From Myrica gale (taxonomy: Eukaryota; Streptophyta; Magnoliopsida; Fagales; Myricaceae), in contig OZ005603.1 of the NCBI GenBank assembly GCA_963930655.1, forward strand, positions 14,221,001 to 14,285,000: a stretch of 64,000 nt of DNA, given 5' to 3'. The translations under genes were made by a program, and so were the position numbers. This document shows positions 36,702-48,189 of the stretch, in pieces. Position 1 is the first letter of the stretch, and every line of letters begins with the position of its first letter. The notes below the pieces were generated by a model, which searched no databases, was not told where the DNA came from, and was given only the letters and a program-made list of their open reading frames with translations.

Positions 36702-36853
36702 AGGGCGAGTCTCTGCCGAACTGCAGCAGGGACGTTGCAGTCTATGAGGGAGTGACGTGGGTTCCGCCCGAACAGTACTGCACTGTTCGGACAGGTGTGG
36801 GTCCCGAGCGGGACCCACGCCCCACCCTCACACACTGCAGCAAATCCGCGCCC
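36702..36853. mobile_element. 152-bp hAT-type MITE
   Basis: GC-rich insert in AT-rich DNA, flanked by perfect 8-bp duplications TATTTATT (36694-36701 and 36854-36861). The termini are inverted: AGGGCGAG on the left, GGGCGCGG on the right strand. The interior is highly palindromic (GAACAGTACTGCACTGTTC and GTGGGTCCCGAGCGGGACC). An 8-bp TSD and short GGGC termini suggest a hAT-derived MITE. Confidence 0.75.
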
Positions 36854-37778
36854 TATTTATTGTGGTTTGAGAAAGTTTCATGAGAATTAAAAATGATTTT
36901 TAACTAAAAAAATTCACGTATTTGAGGTTAATTTTATATCCAAATGAATTATATGTATGTAATGCACAATTAGTAAAAATATTTATGTCAAACTTTTTGG
37001 TCAATTAATGTCAAGATCATGAGATCAATTCTTATTCTTTTTAAAGAAATAAATTATTGATGACTAAAATTTTCTTTTTGGATAACACTTTTACTTATTG
37101 ATCCCTGAAGTGAAGTTTAGTATTTTGAAAAGATGGGGGTAGAAATGTCTTTTCGCAAGCTAAGTAATTGATGATTTTTCGTAAACATGTCAATTATTAT
37201 TCTTTTATTATGTTTTTAACAGTAAGGATACGGTTGTCCTCTATGCAATGTTTACTTGAAAAGCCATGACAACAGGCTAACAGCGTTGTGGATGGAGACT
37301 TGAGTGTTTAGAAAAAAAAAAAAAGATGGAGACTTGAGCGCCGAGAAAAATAAAAACAAAAACAAAAAAAGATGGAGACTCGAGCATAACCGAAGGTCGA
37401 GAAGGGTGCAGATTTCTGGTTTTCTTTAATCCTACGTCTATTTCGTTTGTATTCGTGCAGGAGTGTTTGATCGCAAGGGAAATTTGGGAAAGGTGCTGAT
37501 TTCGTGATTTGTTTGAAGAGATGTGAATGTGTTCTCACCAAATCGTTTTCTTTGTTTTTTCACCGGCTTTGACTCGTTTGGATGGTTAGACTTGATTCGA
37601 GTTTTAGCCGAGCTCGAACAAGTGTGATCTGTAATCGAGCCGAGTTTGAACCGTCAGTACTCGGCTCAAATACTGCCCTAATTTCGGGCTTATTTGAAAT
37701 TTTCGCTCGGTTTGAGCAAATAGACCTAGAATTATATTGAAGTAAAAAATTTGCTTGAATTTATAGGTTTCATTTTGC
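36854..37778. other. Intergenic and GIP1 5' flank
   Basis: AT-rich DNA. Around 37310-37390 the phrase AAAAAGATGGAGACTTGAG recurs three times with A-rich spacers. A possible 5'-UTR intron acceptor (TTTATAG) lies 12-14 bp before the GIP1 start. No other gene is seen. Confidence 0.45.
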
Positions 37779-38006
37779 ATGGATCCAGATGCTGCACGAA
37801 CAGCCAGGGAATCTCTGGAGCTGGCATTCCACATGTCAAACCTTCTGGACACAGGGCTCGACCGCCATACCCTTTCTGTCCTCATTGCTCTCTGTGACTT
37901 GGGCCTCAACCCCGAGGCACTTGCTGCCCTCGTCAAAGAACTCCGGAGAGAGCCCCAACACTCTTCCTCACCCCCAACATATGCTGCGCCATCTTCGCTT
38001 CCCTAA
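37779..38006 (+). CDS. GIP1: GIP1 / MZT1 (MOZART1-type gamma-tubulin complex protein)
   Basis: A complete single-exon ORF of 75 aa starting MDPDAARTARESLELAFHMS and continuing LLDTGLDRHTLSVLIALCDL, then GLNPEALAALVKELRRE. The family is small (about 70-82 aa), and nearly every residue of the core matches MOZART1/GIP. These proteins bind GCP3 in gamma-tubulin complexes and help recruit and activate microtubule nucleation at the plant nuclear envelope and cortex. The low-complexity Ser/Pro C-terminus after RREPQ is typical in being variable. No disruption is visible. A 5'-UTR intron is possible but unproven. Confidence 0.95.
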   Translation: MDPDAARTARESLELAFHMSNLLDTGLDRHTLSVLIALCDLGLNPEALAALVKELRREPQHSSSPPTYAAPSSLP

Positions 38007-38554
38007 ACAGGTCCGTAGGTGGTATTTACCTTAGCTTGTCTTTTACCAAAAAGTCTCTAATAACCATCGTCTTTATCTGAGGAGTGTTATGCTCTTTCCT
38101 TTGGCATGATGTATTCTTTTATGTATCTCTGAACGTATTTTGTTATAGATTCTTGACATAAAAAGCCCGACTAAATTCTGATATGGTTTCTACTCAGGGC
38201 CCCCCCTATTGGATATTGAAAGTTTTGTAAACTATGGAGGGAAAAGATAGTCTTCCTTTATGCGGAGCAAGTTCAGTTCAAATATGACAAAGCCATGTGT
38301 AATTATCTTTCATGGGAGTAGAACTATTAGAATGTAATGGCATCTAAACTCTGTTGGAAGTTTCAAGTTAATGAACTTTTATTCTTGAATGCATCCATTG
38401 GTGGTTAGCATAATTGTACATCTTGTCAGTCTAATTCTTAGTTTCTGAAAGAAATGTGTGCAAAAGACTGAAATTCAGGTGCACACCCTAGCTTTTGCTA
38501 ATCACTAGGAAGCACCTCACCTGGAGAAAAGCAAGGTATTGACATGGTTATAAT
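38007..38554. other. GIP1 3' flank
   Basis: AT-rich sequence without recognisable gene or repeat. Confidence 0.5.
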
Positions 38555-39227
38555 CGGAGCCGGCTCAACATTTTTGGGGCTCTAGGCAAGTCATAAAAAT
38601 GGGGCATTTTAACTTAAAAATAAAATAAAATAAATTCAAAATTAAAATATAAATTTGCTTCTTGTCTTTCAAATGTAAAATATTCAAGTTTAGTCAATAA
38701 ATCAGTTTCAATAAATAAAATTACTAAATCATTTAATCTATCTTGAGACATAGTTACTAAAAAAACAATCTAGTGCAATTTAAGACATTTTTTTTTCTAA
38801 AGCACAATCATCAAAAGATCTTAATCTTTCAGGACCAAAAAATCAAACAAAAAACCGAAGGTGTCATCATACTTTGAAAATAGTTCAAAACGAAGATATT
38901 GCTGATGTAGATTATAATTTAATTTTTTGAGAACTTAAGTTAATTAGCAATAAATTATGTTATTATTTTGAAAAGAGACGTGGATAGAGTCAAACTGTTA
39001 TTAGATCATAGTGCTAGTTTCTAGGATGTCTAGTTTTTATTTTAAATTTTAATTTTGTGAAATAATTTTTAAATGTTCATATTTTGTAGGCCTTTAATAA
39101 GTTTTATTTCAAAAAAAATTTGTTTTTTTTTCTTCTTTTTAATTTTAATTTTGCTATAATATAAGGCCCTCATAATTAGGAGGCCTTAGATATTGCCTCA
39201 CTTGCCTACCTATCTGAGCCGCCCTTG
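38555..39227 (-). mobile_element. hAT element remnant with 8-bp TSD
   Basis: Flanked by GTTATAAT on both sides (38547-38554 and 39228-39235). The termini are inverted and rich in GGCC (CGGAGCCGGCTC / CAAGGGCGGCTC). On the minus strand about 38640-38760 reads MSQDRLNDLVILFIETDLL, which resembles the C-terminal dimerisation region of hAT transposases. The remainder is AT-rich and decayed. It is an internally deleted, non-autonomous copy. Confidence 0.7.
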
Positions 39228-39266
39228 GTTATAATGACCTTTAGTTTCCACATGTAAAAGTGTGAA

Positions 39267-39350
39267 GATTACGAAATGCAGATATCAGATTACGAAATGC
39301 AGATATCAGATAACGAAATGCAGATATCAGATTACGAAATGCAGATATCA
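39267..39350 (+). repeat. 21-bp minisatellite, four units
   Basis: Four direct units of GATTACGAAATGCAGATATC(A), with one substitution in the third. Isolated, with no spacers. Confidence 0.9.
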
Positions 39351-41321
39351 GATTAGAGGGATAAATAGGTGGATTGGCTTTGTTCTCTACGTTGTATGCT
39401 TGTCAGCAGGGTTCAGATCCTGTAGACATCCACGAAAAATTTGTCCATTGAGGAAGACATAATAGGGATGTTGATACGTGCTGAGCTGAACAAACATGTT
39501 GGAACTCGTCTGAAATTTGCCAAAATTTTTGCCAGGCGATGGTCTTTTTTTTCCCCTTGAAATACCTCATCTCATTAAAATAAAACCACTAAGCCAAAGC
39601 AGAGTTCGAATCACAAAAATCAATAAAAGGAGGAACAACCGAAATATCAATAAAATCAAAACGTTTAAAACGAGCAGCCAATTGGGCAAGCAGAGCTTGC
39701 TGATTCATGGGCCTAGGAACCCAGTGAAGCGTCCAAGCAGATAACCCTTTGAAAGTCGCCCGAAGAGAAAAAACCAAGTCTTCGATTTTCCAACAAAGAG
39801 GACGAAGAGGTTTAGAAATGTCCGAACACAACAGCTTCGAGTCGGATTTGAAGATCACACGCAACCATCGCTTAGAGAGAGCAAGTTCCACAGCTCGGGA
39901 AGCAGCCATCGCTTGCTTCCCCCACAAGAGGGTCTATAGTCCGAATTCGCTCCATGTACACCATACAGATAAAGCTAGAAGAGTCTTGACAAGAGAAGGC
40001 TATGTACGATCTATCATGACTTACAACTACATCAAAGTTGATCTTCAACTAACCTGATTCCGGAGGAGACTAGGATTCAGCAAAAGCAGAACAACGAGAA
40101 GTCCAAGCGAGGTAGTGTTCAGAAAAATAACATAAAAGGGAAGACTTTAGGTCAGCAAGAACAACCGGGGTACCCTCGTGCAATGCACAATTACTAGCAA
40201 ATCACAATTCATCTAAAATGAGAGCTACGTTAAGTATAAAGGAGGGTAGAAAGCTAGAATGAAAGCCATGCTCCACATCTGCATGAAGAAGAAATGAATC
40301 CAACCAACTGGTCTAGTCGGATGTATGCACGAAATATCCCATGGCCAAACAGAAGAGGACCATAAAGCACGGGCTACTTGACAGTCGTGAAAGACATGCA
40401 AAATGGTCTCTGTATACTCCTCACAGAGACAACAGAGACAATCTGGTTCCACTTGAGATCGACCACACAAAAACTAGGAGCTCTGATCGGGATGGCCTCC
40501 ACAACAACCTTCCAAAGGAGAAGCTTCAAACGATCCTGAAGGTGGACTTTCCAAAGGAATAACCAATCAAAATCCGGCATATGAGAAGGAATAGAACGAC
40601 GAGTAGCCTGGTCCACTAACACTGCCTCCTTAACAAAGAATTTGCCCCGAGGATCAGGAGACCAAAAAATAGAATCTTGAGCATGCTCCTAAGGAGGAGT
40701 TAGAGACAAGATATTATCCACAATGTTTAGAGAAAATATAGACTACAGCAGAGAGATATTCCAGGATCCATAAAAGTCTTCCACCAACTGAATAACAAAA
40801 TCGAACCTGACTAGTCACAAAGGCAGAAGGGAATCACTAAGGCCGAAAGCCCTCATTCAAAGGGATCCAAGGGTCAGATTGAACATCAAGAGAAGAACCA
40901 TTGCGAGGAATAAACCAAACTTTTGAGCGGAGAGAAGTATGAATCTTACAAAGCCCTTGCCAGATAAGGGAAACTATTCGAAGGAAAATATTTATCCTTC
41001 AACATGTCCACCCAAAGAGCCAAATGAGAGGAAATAATTTTCCAACCAATTTTCAGTAAAAAAAGTCTGGTTAATCTCTCTCATTTTTCGAATACCCAAA
41101 CCACCAAACGACTTCAGTTGACAAATAGCATTTCAAGATTTGGGAGAATAATTGTAGACCTTGTGAGTCGGAAAACCCCACCAAAAGTTTTTAAGCAATC
41201 TATCCACCGCTTTACACCAACCCACAGGAAGCATAAGAGACTGCATGAAGTATTGTGGAAGAGTCGTGGCCACTGACTTAATCAAAGTGGTCTTTCCCGC
41301 TTGGGATAACATCTTGCACTT

Positions 41322-43099
41322 TGAAAGTCTAAATGACAATCCAAGAGGGGGGTGAATTGGGTTGTACAAAAACTTGTCACTTTTTCGCTAAATAAGCAAA
41401 TATGAAAACTACCCCTCTTTAGCAAATAATAATGTTGATCTAAAGTGTCTAATGTTATGCCAAATATAAGCAATGAATGATAAAACATAAATCTCCACAA
41501 ATATGAATAAGTACTAAAATGTAAGAGAGATAGAGTTAGAGAGATGACACCGTAGTTTTTAGGTTGTTCGGCCAAACACGTGCCTACGTCCACCCCCAAG
41601 GAAATTGACTTCCTTGGGCTTCCTCCACTATTCTCCAAATAGCGAATACACATTAGCTTTCCAAGTGCTAAGGAACCTTTACAAAGCGTTTTGCGAGCTC
41701 ATGCTTCAACTCTCACAAATCCTCACAACCTAGAGGATTTCTTCTACTCTCACAAGTAGGACCAAGTGTTTTCCGAGCTTACACTTTAACTCTCTTACAA
41801 ATCCTCACAACCTAGAGGATTTCTTCTACTCTCACAAGTAGGACCAAGTATTTTCCTAACACTCAAAGGTTTTACAAATAATGGCTACAAAGAAGGCTCT
41901 CTAAGCCGAATGAGCAAATGAAGATCTCAATACATGAGGAATGCCTCTCTAAGCCGAATATGCCAATGAAAAGCTCAAATCGTATGGAATGGCTCTCTAA
42001 GCCAAATTAGCAAATATGAAGCTCAATAAAGGTAAGAAGATAAGATTCTTGAAGGAAACCTAACGTTTGGCAGGTGTGAGCACAAGCTTCCTTGCTAGGT
42101 GTGGTTTTCCCTCTTCTTCAAATGACTTCTCTCTCTAGAAGTTAGGGCAAAGTGAGTTTGCAAGTGGGTTCTCCCTTCTTCAAGAAATCTTTCTCTCTTT
42201 GGAGGCTTGATCTTCGATGATGAGCAAGAGAGAAGGGTTTGACAATGAGTGCTTCGTTCTTGAATGATTCAGCGAGTGAAATCTTTGGATTTTGGACTTT
42301 CTCTCTCTAGATGTGCAATATTGGTCGAGCTCTATCTTCTCTCTCTCCATCTCCTTCTTTTTATAGCTTCTAGGTCTTCAACGGTCATAAAGGGTCTTCT
42401 TGTAATGTTAGAGTGCCGTTGGAAGTCATTTGAGTCAATTTGGAGACTTCTTGAACGATCTGGCGTTGTTCCAGAAAATCTGAAATTTCGCACAATGTGT
42501 CGACACATTGATTGTATATGCTGACACATTGAACTTGGTCTTGAAATGTAAAGTCTCGGGTGTTAGTTCAATGTGTCGACACCATGGTCCAATGTGTCGA
42601 CACCTTCAACACTTAGTCAAAAAAATCGTTTTGAAGGCCAGAAAATGCAAACTCTCGGGTGTTAGTTCAATGTGTCGACACCATGCTCCAATGTGTCGAC
42701 ACCATGCTCCAATGTGTCGACACTTCCAACACTTAGCCAAAAAAATCACTTTGAATCCTAGAAAATGCAAACTCTCGGGTAGTAGTGCAATGTGTCGACA
42801 CCATCCAACAATGTGTCGACACTTATAAGTGCTGGAGAGTTTTTCAGCAACTTCAAAGTGTTCAATCCATTCCAAAACTTCTTTAAACACCTACAATATG
42901 AAAAATTGATCTTATCAACTTATGTAACGGTGTTCAAGTGCACTTTATATATATTTAAGAGAGATACCCTCAATCCTTTGAAATATAACTTGGAAATTGT
43001 GGATTGACAATGTAAAATCTAAAAGTCTTTGAAACTAAGAATATTTTGTTATCATCAAAATCATTTATGGATTGTTTGTAAAACAACCTTAGGCTAACA
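41322..43099 (-). mobile_element. Solo Sirevirus-like copia LTR (copy 3) with CACTT TSD
   Basis: A 1778-bp LTR with TG..CA ends, flanked by perfect 5-bp duplications CACTT (41317-41321 and 43100-43104). On the minus strand it begins TGTTAGCCTAAGG and ends CATTTAGACTTTCA. The end region has the CAATTCACCCCC..CTCTTGGATT signature shared with the two LTRs on the left of the window. It contains internal tandem duplications (about 79 bp near 41700-41850; three ~52-bp units near 41890-42010). It interrupts the LINE between SDW-type and KCKMLSQ codons. No internal retrotransposon region remains. Confidence 0.88.
42492..42823. repeat. Array of ATGTGTCGACAC motifs inside the LTR
   Basis: The palindrome-centred motif AATGTGTCGACAC occurs about nine times here, grouped in ~125-bp higher-order units that also share GAAAATGCAAACTCTCGGGT. 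The short +/- ORFs over it are repeat artefacts. Confidence 0.85.
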
Positions 43100-43514
43100 C
43101 ACTTCCAGTCAGACAATTTTTAAACCACACGTCCATTGAGAAGCTCAAAGTGAGAAGATTTAGCTCTCCCAAAAAAAATTGGAAGTCCCAAATACTTGCT
43201 ATCTCGCTTGATAATAGAAAGTTGATGGTCATTTCAAAGGGCAGCCACGACTTCGGGATGAGTATTGGGACAACAATAAAGCGCTGATTTGAGCTTATTC
43301 ACCTACTGACCAGATCAGCAACAATAAGCAGAGAGACAATCATCAACAACTCTGGACTCCTCAAATTTGCCCTGCAAAAAACGAAGAGATCATCCGCAAA
43401 TAATAAATGAGAAACTGATGGAGCATTCCTCGCCGCCTTGGTACCATGAATAAGTCCATTCCGTTCCAGATTCTAAAAGAGACGGGAGAGAGGCTCAACA
43501 TCTAATATAAATAA

Positions 43515-44041
43515 GGGGTAAAGTCATAGTTAGCCCCCTATGTTTGGACAAAAATCATAGTTAGCCCTATATTTTTGAATCCAACAATTTGATACCCATA
43601 ACTTTCACAACCTATCAAACTTAGCCCCCCGTCTAAATCAGGTGTTAAGTCCGACGGAAATTCATGCAAAATGACCGAAATGCCCCTCCAAAGCTAAAAT
43701 TTAAAATAAAATAAAATAAAATATAAATTTAAGAAATAAATTAAAATAAATATATTATTGAAATAGAGTTTCAATATAGTTTTATTTAAAAAATATTAAG
43801 TTTTGAAAAAAATATCATTTTTTTTTATTTTTAATGAAATTTTTTATTTTTTTTAGTAATTTTATTTTGGAGGGGCATTTTGGTCATTTTCATGCTTTTC
43901 CGTCTGATTTAACGCCTAATTTAGACGGGGGCGAAGATTGATAGGTTTTGAAAGTTATGAGTATCAAATTGTTGGATTCAAAAATATGAGGCTAACTATG
44001 ATTTTTGCCCAAACATAGGGGGCTAACTATGAGTTTACCCT
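43515..44041. mobile_element. 527-bp MULE-type MITE with 9-bp TSD
   Basis: Flanked by TATAAATAA on both sides (43506-43514 and 44042-44050). Terminal inverted repeats of about 170 bp start GGGGTAAAGTCATAGTTAGC on the left and AGGGTAAACTCATAGTTAGC on the right strand. The centre is AT-rich and non-coding. A 9-bp TSD and long TIRs point to a Mutator-like MITE. It interrupts the LINE RT just after GLRQGDPLSPFLF. Confidence 0.88.
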
Positions 44042-45121
44042 TATAAATAAAAATGGAGATAGGGGGTCACCTTGCCTCAAACCCCTACCCGGCTACAGCT
44101 TACCTATCAGAGACCCATTGAACAACAAGGAATAGGATACTGTTGATATACACTGGTGAATGAGTTGGATCCACATGGGGAAAACCCAAAACACTTAAGC
44201 ACATCAAGGATATATTTCCACTCCAATCTATCGTATGCTTGAGCCATGTCGAGCTTAACTGCCATTAACCCATACTTTCCAAATTTATGATTCATTGAAT
44301 GAAAAACTTTCGCAGCAGCAATGAAATTATCATGGATAGCACGACCAGGAACAAAGGCGGATTGCGAAGAACAAATCAACCGAGACAGTAAGGATTTGAG
44401 CCTGTTAGCCAATAGTTTCGAAATGATCTTGTAACAAGCGTTACAAAAACCAATGAGTAGAAATTGATCGACCTGAGTTGGATTGTTAACCATGGGCAGA
44501 AGCGCCACATAGGTGAAATTAAGCTCCTTCAACAAAATGCCTGAAGAGACAAAATTTCTGATAAAAAAATAAACGTCCTTGCCGACAATCGGCTAAAACC
44601 TCTGATAAAAGGAAGTCGTAAATCCGTTAGGACCCGGCGCTTTTGTTGGTCCCAATTGCTTCACAGTATGGAGGATCTCAATATCAGTCGGTACTCCACA
44701 GAGCAAGCGGTTCTCATCCTCTGAGATAATCGGATGAATAAACTCTTCGATTTCTATAGCCAAATCGAGATTCTCAAAGTGATACAGGGAGTTGAAATGC
44801 AAGAGAAGCATATTATGGATAGCAGTGGGATCAGAACACCACTTCCCTTGGCTATCCTTCAGCCGGTGGATATTGTTCCGACGACGACAGATAATAGTGG
44901 ACACGTGAAAAAATTTAGTATTAAGATTCGTCGTCGTAAGCCATTGAACTCTAGACTTCACCTTCCAAAGTTGTTCCTCCTACTTCATGGTTTGTTGAAG
45001 CTTTGTTCGCACTTATAATAGAGAAGAATCAACCAAATCCGAAGAAGGTTGGTTCTCCAATAAAACAAGACGCTGATGAAGATTCTTGTTAACAGTCGGG
45101 AGAAAGCCAACAATAGTTTTA

Positions 45122-46554
45122 GGCTTAAATGGTAAGTATATCCCTAGGGTTTAACATTTTCCTAGAAATGCCCCTAGGGTAAAGTTTGTTGTCCCGCCGT
45201 CCCTGAGGTTTAAGACGATTCCCAAGCATGTCCCTCCGTCCAACTTCCGTCAAAAAATTGACGGAAGTTGCTGACGTGTCAAAAAACACCAAGTCATATC
45301 CAATAAGAACGCAACACGTGTCCACCATTGCCTAATATGCATGTCATGCCAGTCAAGTACCTGAAATTACGAGAACATGTCATCTTCTCCTTCTCCCACC
45401 AAGTCATTTGAACTAGAGATTACACAACTCTAAGAAAAATCATTGGGTTCACTTATCTTCTCAAATGCTTGGAAAGCAGATGCAAAATTCCTACACTTGA
45501 CATAAAAGTCCACAAGTGGAGTTCCTACCGACACATGCGAATCCAATCCCAGTTTAACACTACAACCATGAATTTGCCTTCCCAAGTTCAAGCTCTGCAG
45601 GCCTCCACACACCTTGAGAATCATGGAGAATACAAACTCATCCATTTGAACACCTTCCTTCACCATCTTATCAAACAATGCCAGAGCATCCTCCGGTTTC
45701 TCACCTTGAGTGTACTCCACCATCAACTCAGTCCAAGCCACAACATTTTTTTCAGCCATGCGATCAAAAACAAGCTCGACACCCTCTAACCACCCAAACT
45801 TTGCATACATGTTAGCAACTGCCATGTCAACCGCAACATTGGAACCTAAGCCATTTCTTATTAGGTGAGAATTTAACTGTTTCCCAAGCTCTAAAAGAGA
45901 AAAATCAGTGAAGGACTGTAAGAGGCCGGTATAGATAGGCATGATCGGTCTAATGCCGGACACTGTCTGCACATGCGTGAACAACCTAATAGCTTCGTCC
46001 AAAAGCCCTTCCTCTCATAACCAGATATAATGATAACCCACGAAACCAAATTCCTGTCACACATTTCATCGAACGTTTTCTGTGCATCTACCAGGCTCCC
46101 ACAACACAATACATTCGAAGCACATAATTCTCAAGAAACCCAGTTGGGTGCTTAACTCTTCGTCGGATCCGGTCGTGAATCAATCTCCTATACGAGAGAA
46201 CTCGTAACCTGCCACATGACATGCATATTAGGCACTGGTGGGAAAAAGGGTGGGGACTGGTTCGGGGTAGAAGTGGAGAAGGAGATGACATAACAGAGAC
46301 ATTCTCGTAATTTCAGGTACTTGGCTGGCATGACATGTATATTAGGCAATGGTGGACACGTGTTGCGTTCTTATTGGATATGACTTGGTGTTTTTTGTCA
46401 CCTCAGCATCTTCCGTCAATTTTTTACGGAAGTTTGACAGAGGGACATGCTTGGGAATTGTCTTAAACCTCAGGGACGGCGGGACAACAAACTTTACCCT
46501 TAGAGCATTTTCAGGAAAAAGTTAAACCCCAGGGATATACGTAATATTGAAGCC
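45122..46554. mobile_element. Pack-MULE carrying a PPR gene fragment
   Basis: Perfect 9-bp duplications ATAGTTTTA (45113-45121 and 46555-46563) flank a 1433-bp element. Its TIRs are about 280 bp, starting GGCTTAAATGGTAAGTATAT on the left and GGCTTCAATATTACGTATAT on the right strand. The arms share GGGTAAAGTTTGTTGTCCC, TCCAATAAGAACGCAACACG and TGAAATTACGAGAA. Between the arms lies only PPR-derived sequence, with no transposase. This is the classic Pack-MULE architecture. Confidence 0.9.
45430..46203 (-). pseudogene. RARE1-like PPR gene fragment inside the Pack-MULE
   Basis: The minus strand reads LIHDRIRRRVKHPTGFLENY, then CGSLVDAQKTFDEM, NLVSWVIIISGYERKGF and EAIRLFTHVQTVSGIRP. It goes on to LLELGKQLNSHLIRNGLGSN, KNVVAWTELMVEYTQG, VCGGLQSLNLGRQIHG and VSVGTPLVDFYVKC, ending at KISEPND. 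These are consecutive PLS repeats, and the order resembles Arabidopsis RARE1 (the chloroplast accD editing factor) as I remember it. Both ends are missing, and there are at least two frameshifts (near 46000 and 46100). A 190-aa stretch from 46002 remains open. It is unrelated in detail to the intact PPR gene at 16.9-19.3 kb. Confidence 0.75.
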
Positions 46555-47640
46555 ATAGTTTTATTCCAGCGACGCAGAGCCTTCTGCGGAGAAAAGAGTT
46601 TACACATCAACTGAAAAGCCAAAGATCCACCCGAAGGAGAAACCCAAACACTCTGAATAACTTCTTCACACGAAGGTTCGTGAAGTCAAAATTTCTCAAA
46701 CCGAAAATGTTTTGGCCCAGAAAAGGAATGACCATAAGAATGGAGGAGGATCGGACAATGATCCGATGAAGATCTGGAAAGGTGACATATATGGGCATGG
46801 GGAAACAACGAGGACCACACTGCGTTGGCAAAACCTTTATCTAGACGTTCTTTAATCCTCCTAGAGCCACGACGACCATTGCAACAAGTCAAAAGGAGTC
46901 CCAGAGAACCTCAGGTCGACAAGACCATGATGTAACTGTAATATATAAAGACCATCAAAAGACGAAGAGGCAAAGCTTCGACCACCCTGTTTCTCATGAG
47001 GAGCCATAACTGTATTATAGTCACCTAAAATCATCCAAGGACCATCAAAACGGTTACCAAGCTGCGAAAGTAATGGCCAAAAATATTCCTTGCTTATCCT
47101 ATCCGGGGGACAATAAATGGGAGATAAAACCAAAGCTTGATGAGGAGAAACATCCTTAATTAGAAGATGAATAATATTCTGGTGCAACAAAGTAAGATCA
47201 AATTCAACCTCTTGACGCCAGGCAAAAGACATCCCACCACTCAACCCAACAACCGGAGAAGAAAGAGATAATTGAAAACCAACACGAGAGAGGAAGGTAT
47301 GAGAATTACCAACCTTAGTTTCAACTAGGTTGTAGCGTCGGGATTATGCTGCCTAATCAGGGCCCTTAAGAAACGAAATGTCACGGGGCAGACTAACCAT
47401 TGACAATTTCAAAAAATAAGTCTCATTAGGGAGGTGGGGCATGACAAGGTCCGCCTCTTCAATCGAAAATGAGGGAGTATTCAACTCCGAGATCAAATAC
47501 GAGAGCATCAAAACTTCCTGCCGCCTCAGCCTAAATCCACGTAGAAAACCCCTACTCGGCCCCTATCGGGACGTCTCCGAACAACCCCGCACCAGGAAGT
47601 TTCGAAATAGGGTGAAGAAATATGGGCATGCAACGTAACA

Positions 47641-48189
47641 ATTGATAGAAGAGGGAGACATTCAGCAAAAAAAAGAGAAGAGGGAGACGAGGGAAGAAAT
47701 GAGTGGTGAAAAGAGGGTGACGTCAAAGCAGTAAAAGGAAACGCTTGGAAAAGAGATTGGCTTTGGCGTGTAGTATATGATTTGAATGTAGGTGAGGAGT
47801 GAGCAATGTATCACATGGAGAATAAGTGAACAAATATCAGCTTGATCTTCAGCAAATTCAGGTATCAAGGAATTCAAGAAATCGACAGTACGCGTGTCAA
47901 AGAGAAAATATCCGGCTGATTTTTTCCAAATGATGAAAAATATCCGACACAAGGAATGGAGGAAATGATGGCTGTCCTCTGTCCGACCTGCCAGCTTGTG
48001 ATGGAAATCCCAAAATACCTTGTGTGAAAGATCCTATTTATACCGTGACGATTGGAGATAGCCAACTGGAGGGCCAGTATTATTCTGTCAGCCCGTATCC
48101 CAGAACAGAAATAAGATGGGGATTCAGTTTAAAGCTAATAAATAATTTATTTCAATAGTATATCTTTCTTACAAAGGAGGATTACTGCC
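47641..48189. other. Unassigned DNA between LINE and TRIM
   Basis: The minus strand has a TATA-like TATAAATAGG near 48036-48045 and an open frame of about 96 codons (47662-47952). No family is recognised. It could be an LTR fragment or the 5' UTR of the LINE. Confidence 0.3.

Larger units (their letters stand above)
39540..47640 (-). mobile_element. Degenerate L1-type LINE with three nested insertions
   Basis: Minus-strand LINE pieces appear in order. The first is an APE-type endonuclease (46555-47400: GPWMILGDYNTVM, HEKQGGRSF, RIKERLDKGFANAVW, SDHCPILL). RT follows (44051-45112: GPTKAPGPNGF, FVPGRAIHDNF, VKLDMAQAYDRLEW, GLRQGDPLSPF; 43100-43514: FADD at 43389-43400). The last segments are RT thumb, zinc-binding RT and RNase H-like sequence (39589-41316: KCKMLSQAGKTTLIKSV, DCLCCLCEEYTETILHVFH, VIFKSDSKLL). 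The 3' end is at a T run near 39545-39552. Insertions at 41322-43099, 43515-44041 and 45122-46554 interrupt it, and removing each restores the LINE reading. It also has its own frameshifts and stops, so it is inactive. The outer 5' limit is approximate. Confidence 0.85.

Noticed and set aside
39267-39350. Four regular 21-bp repeats, CRISPR-like at first glance
   Set aside because: Units are contiguous with no spacers, in a plant nuclear context. It is a minisatellite.
42508-42890. Overlapping + and - frames rich in MCRHH / CRHIG repeats
   Set aside because: Artefacts of the GTCGAC tandem array in the solo LTR.
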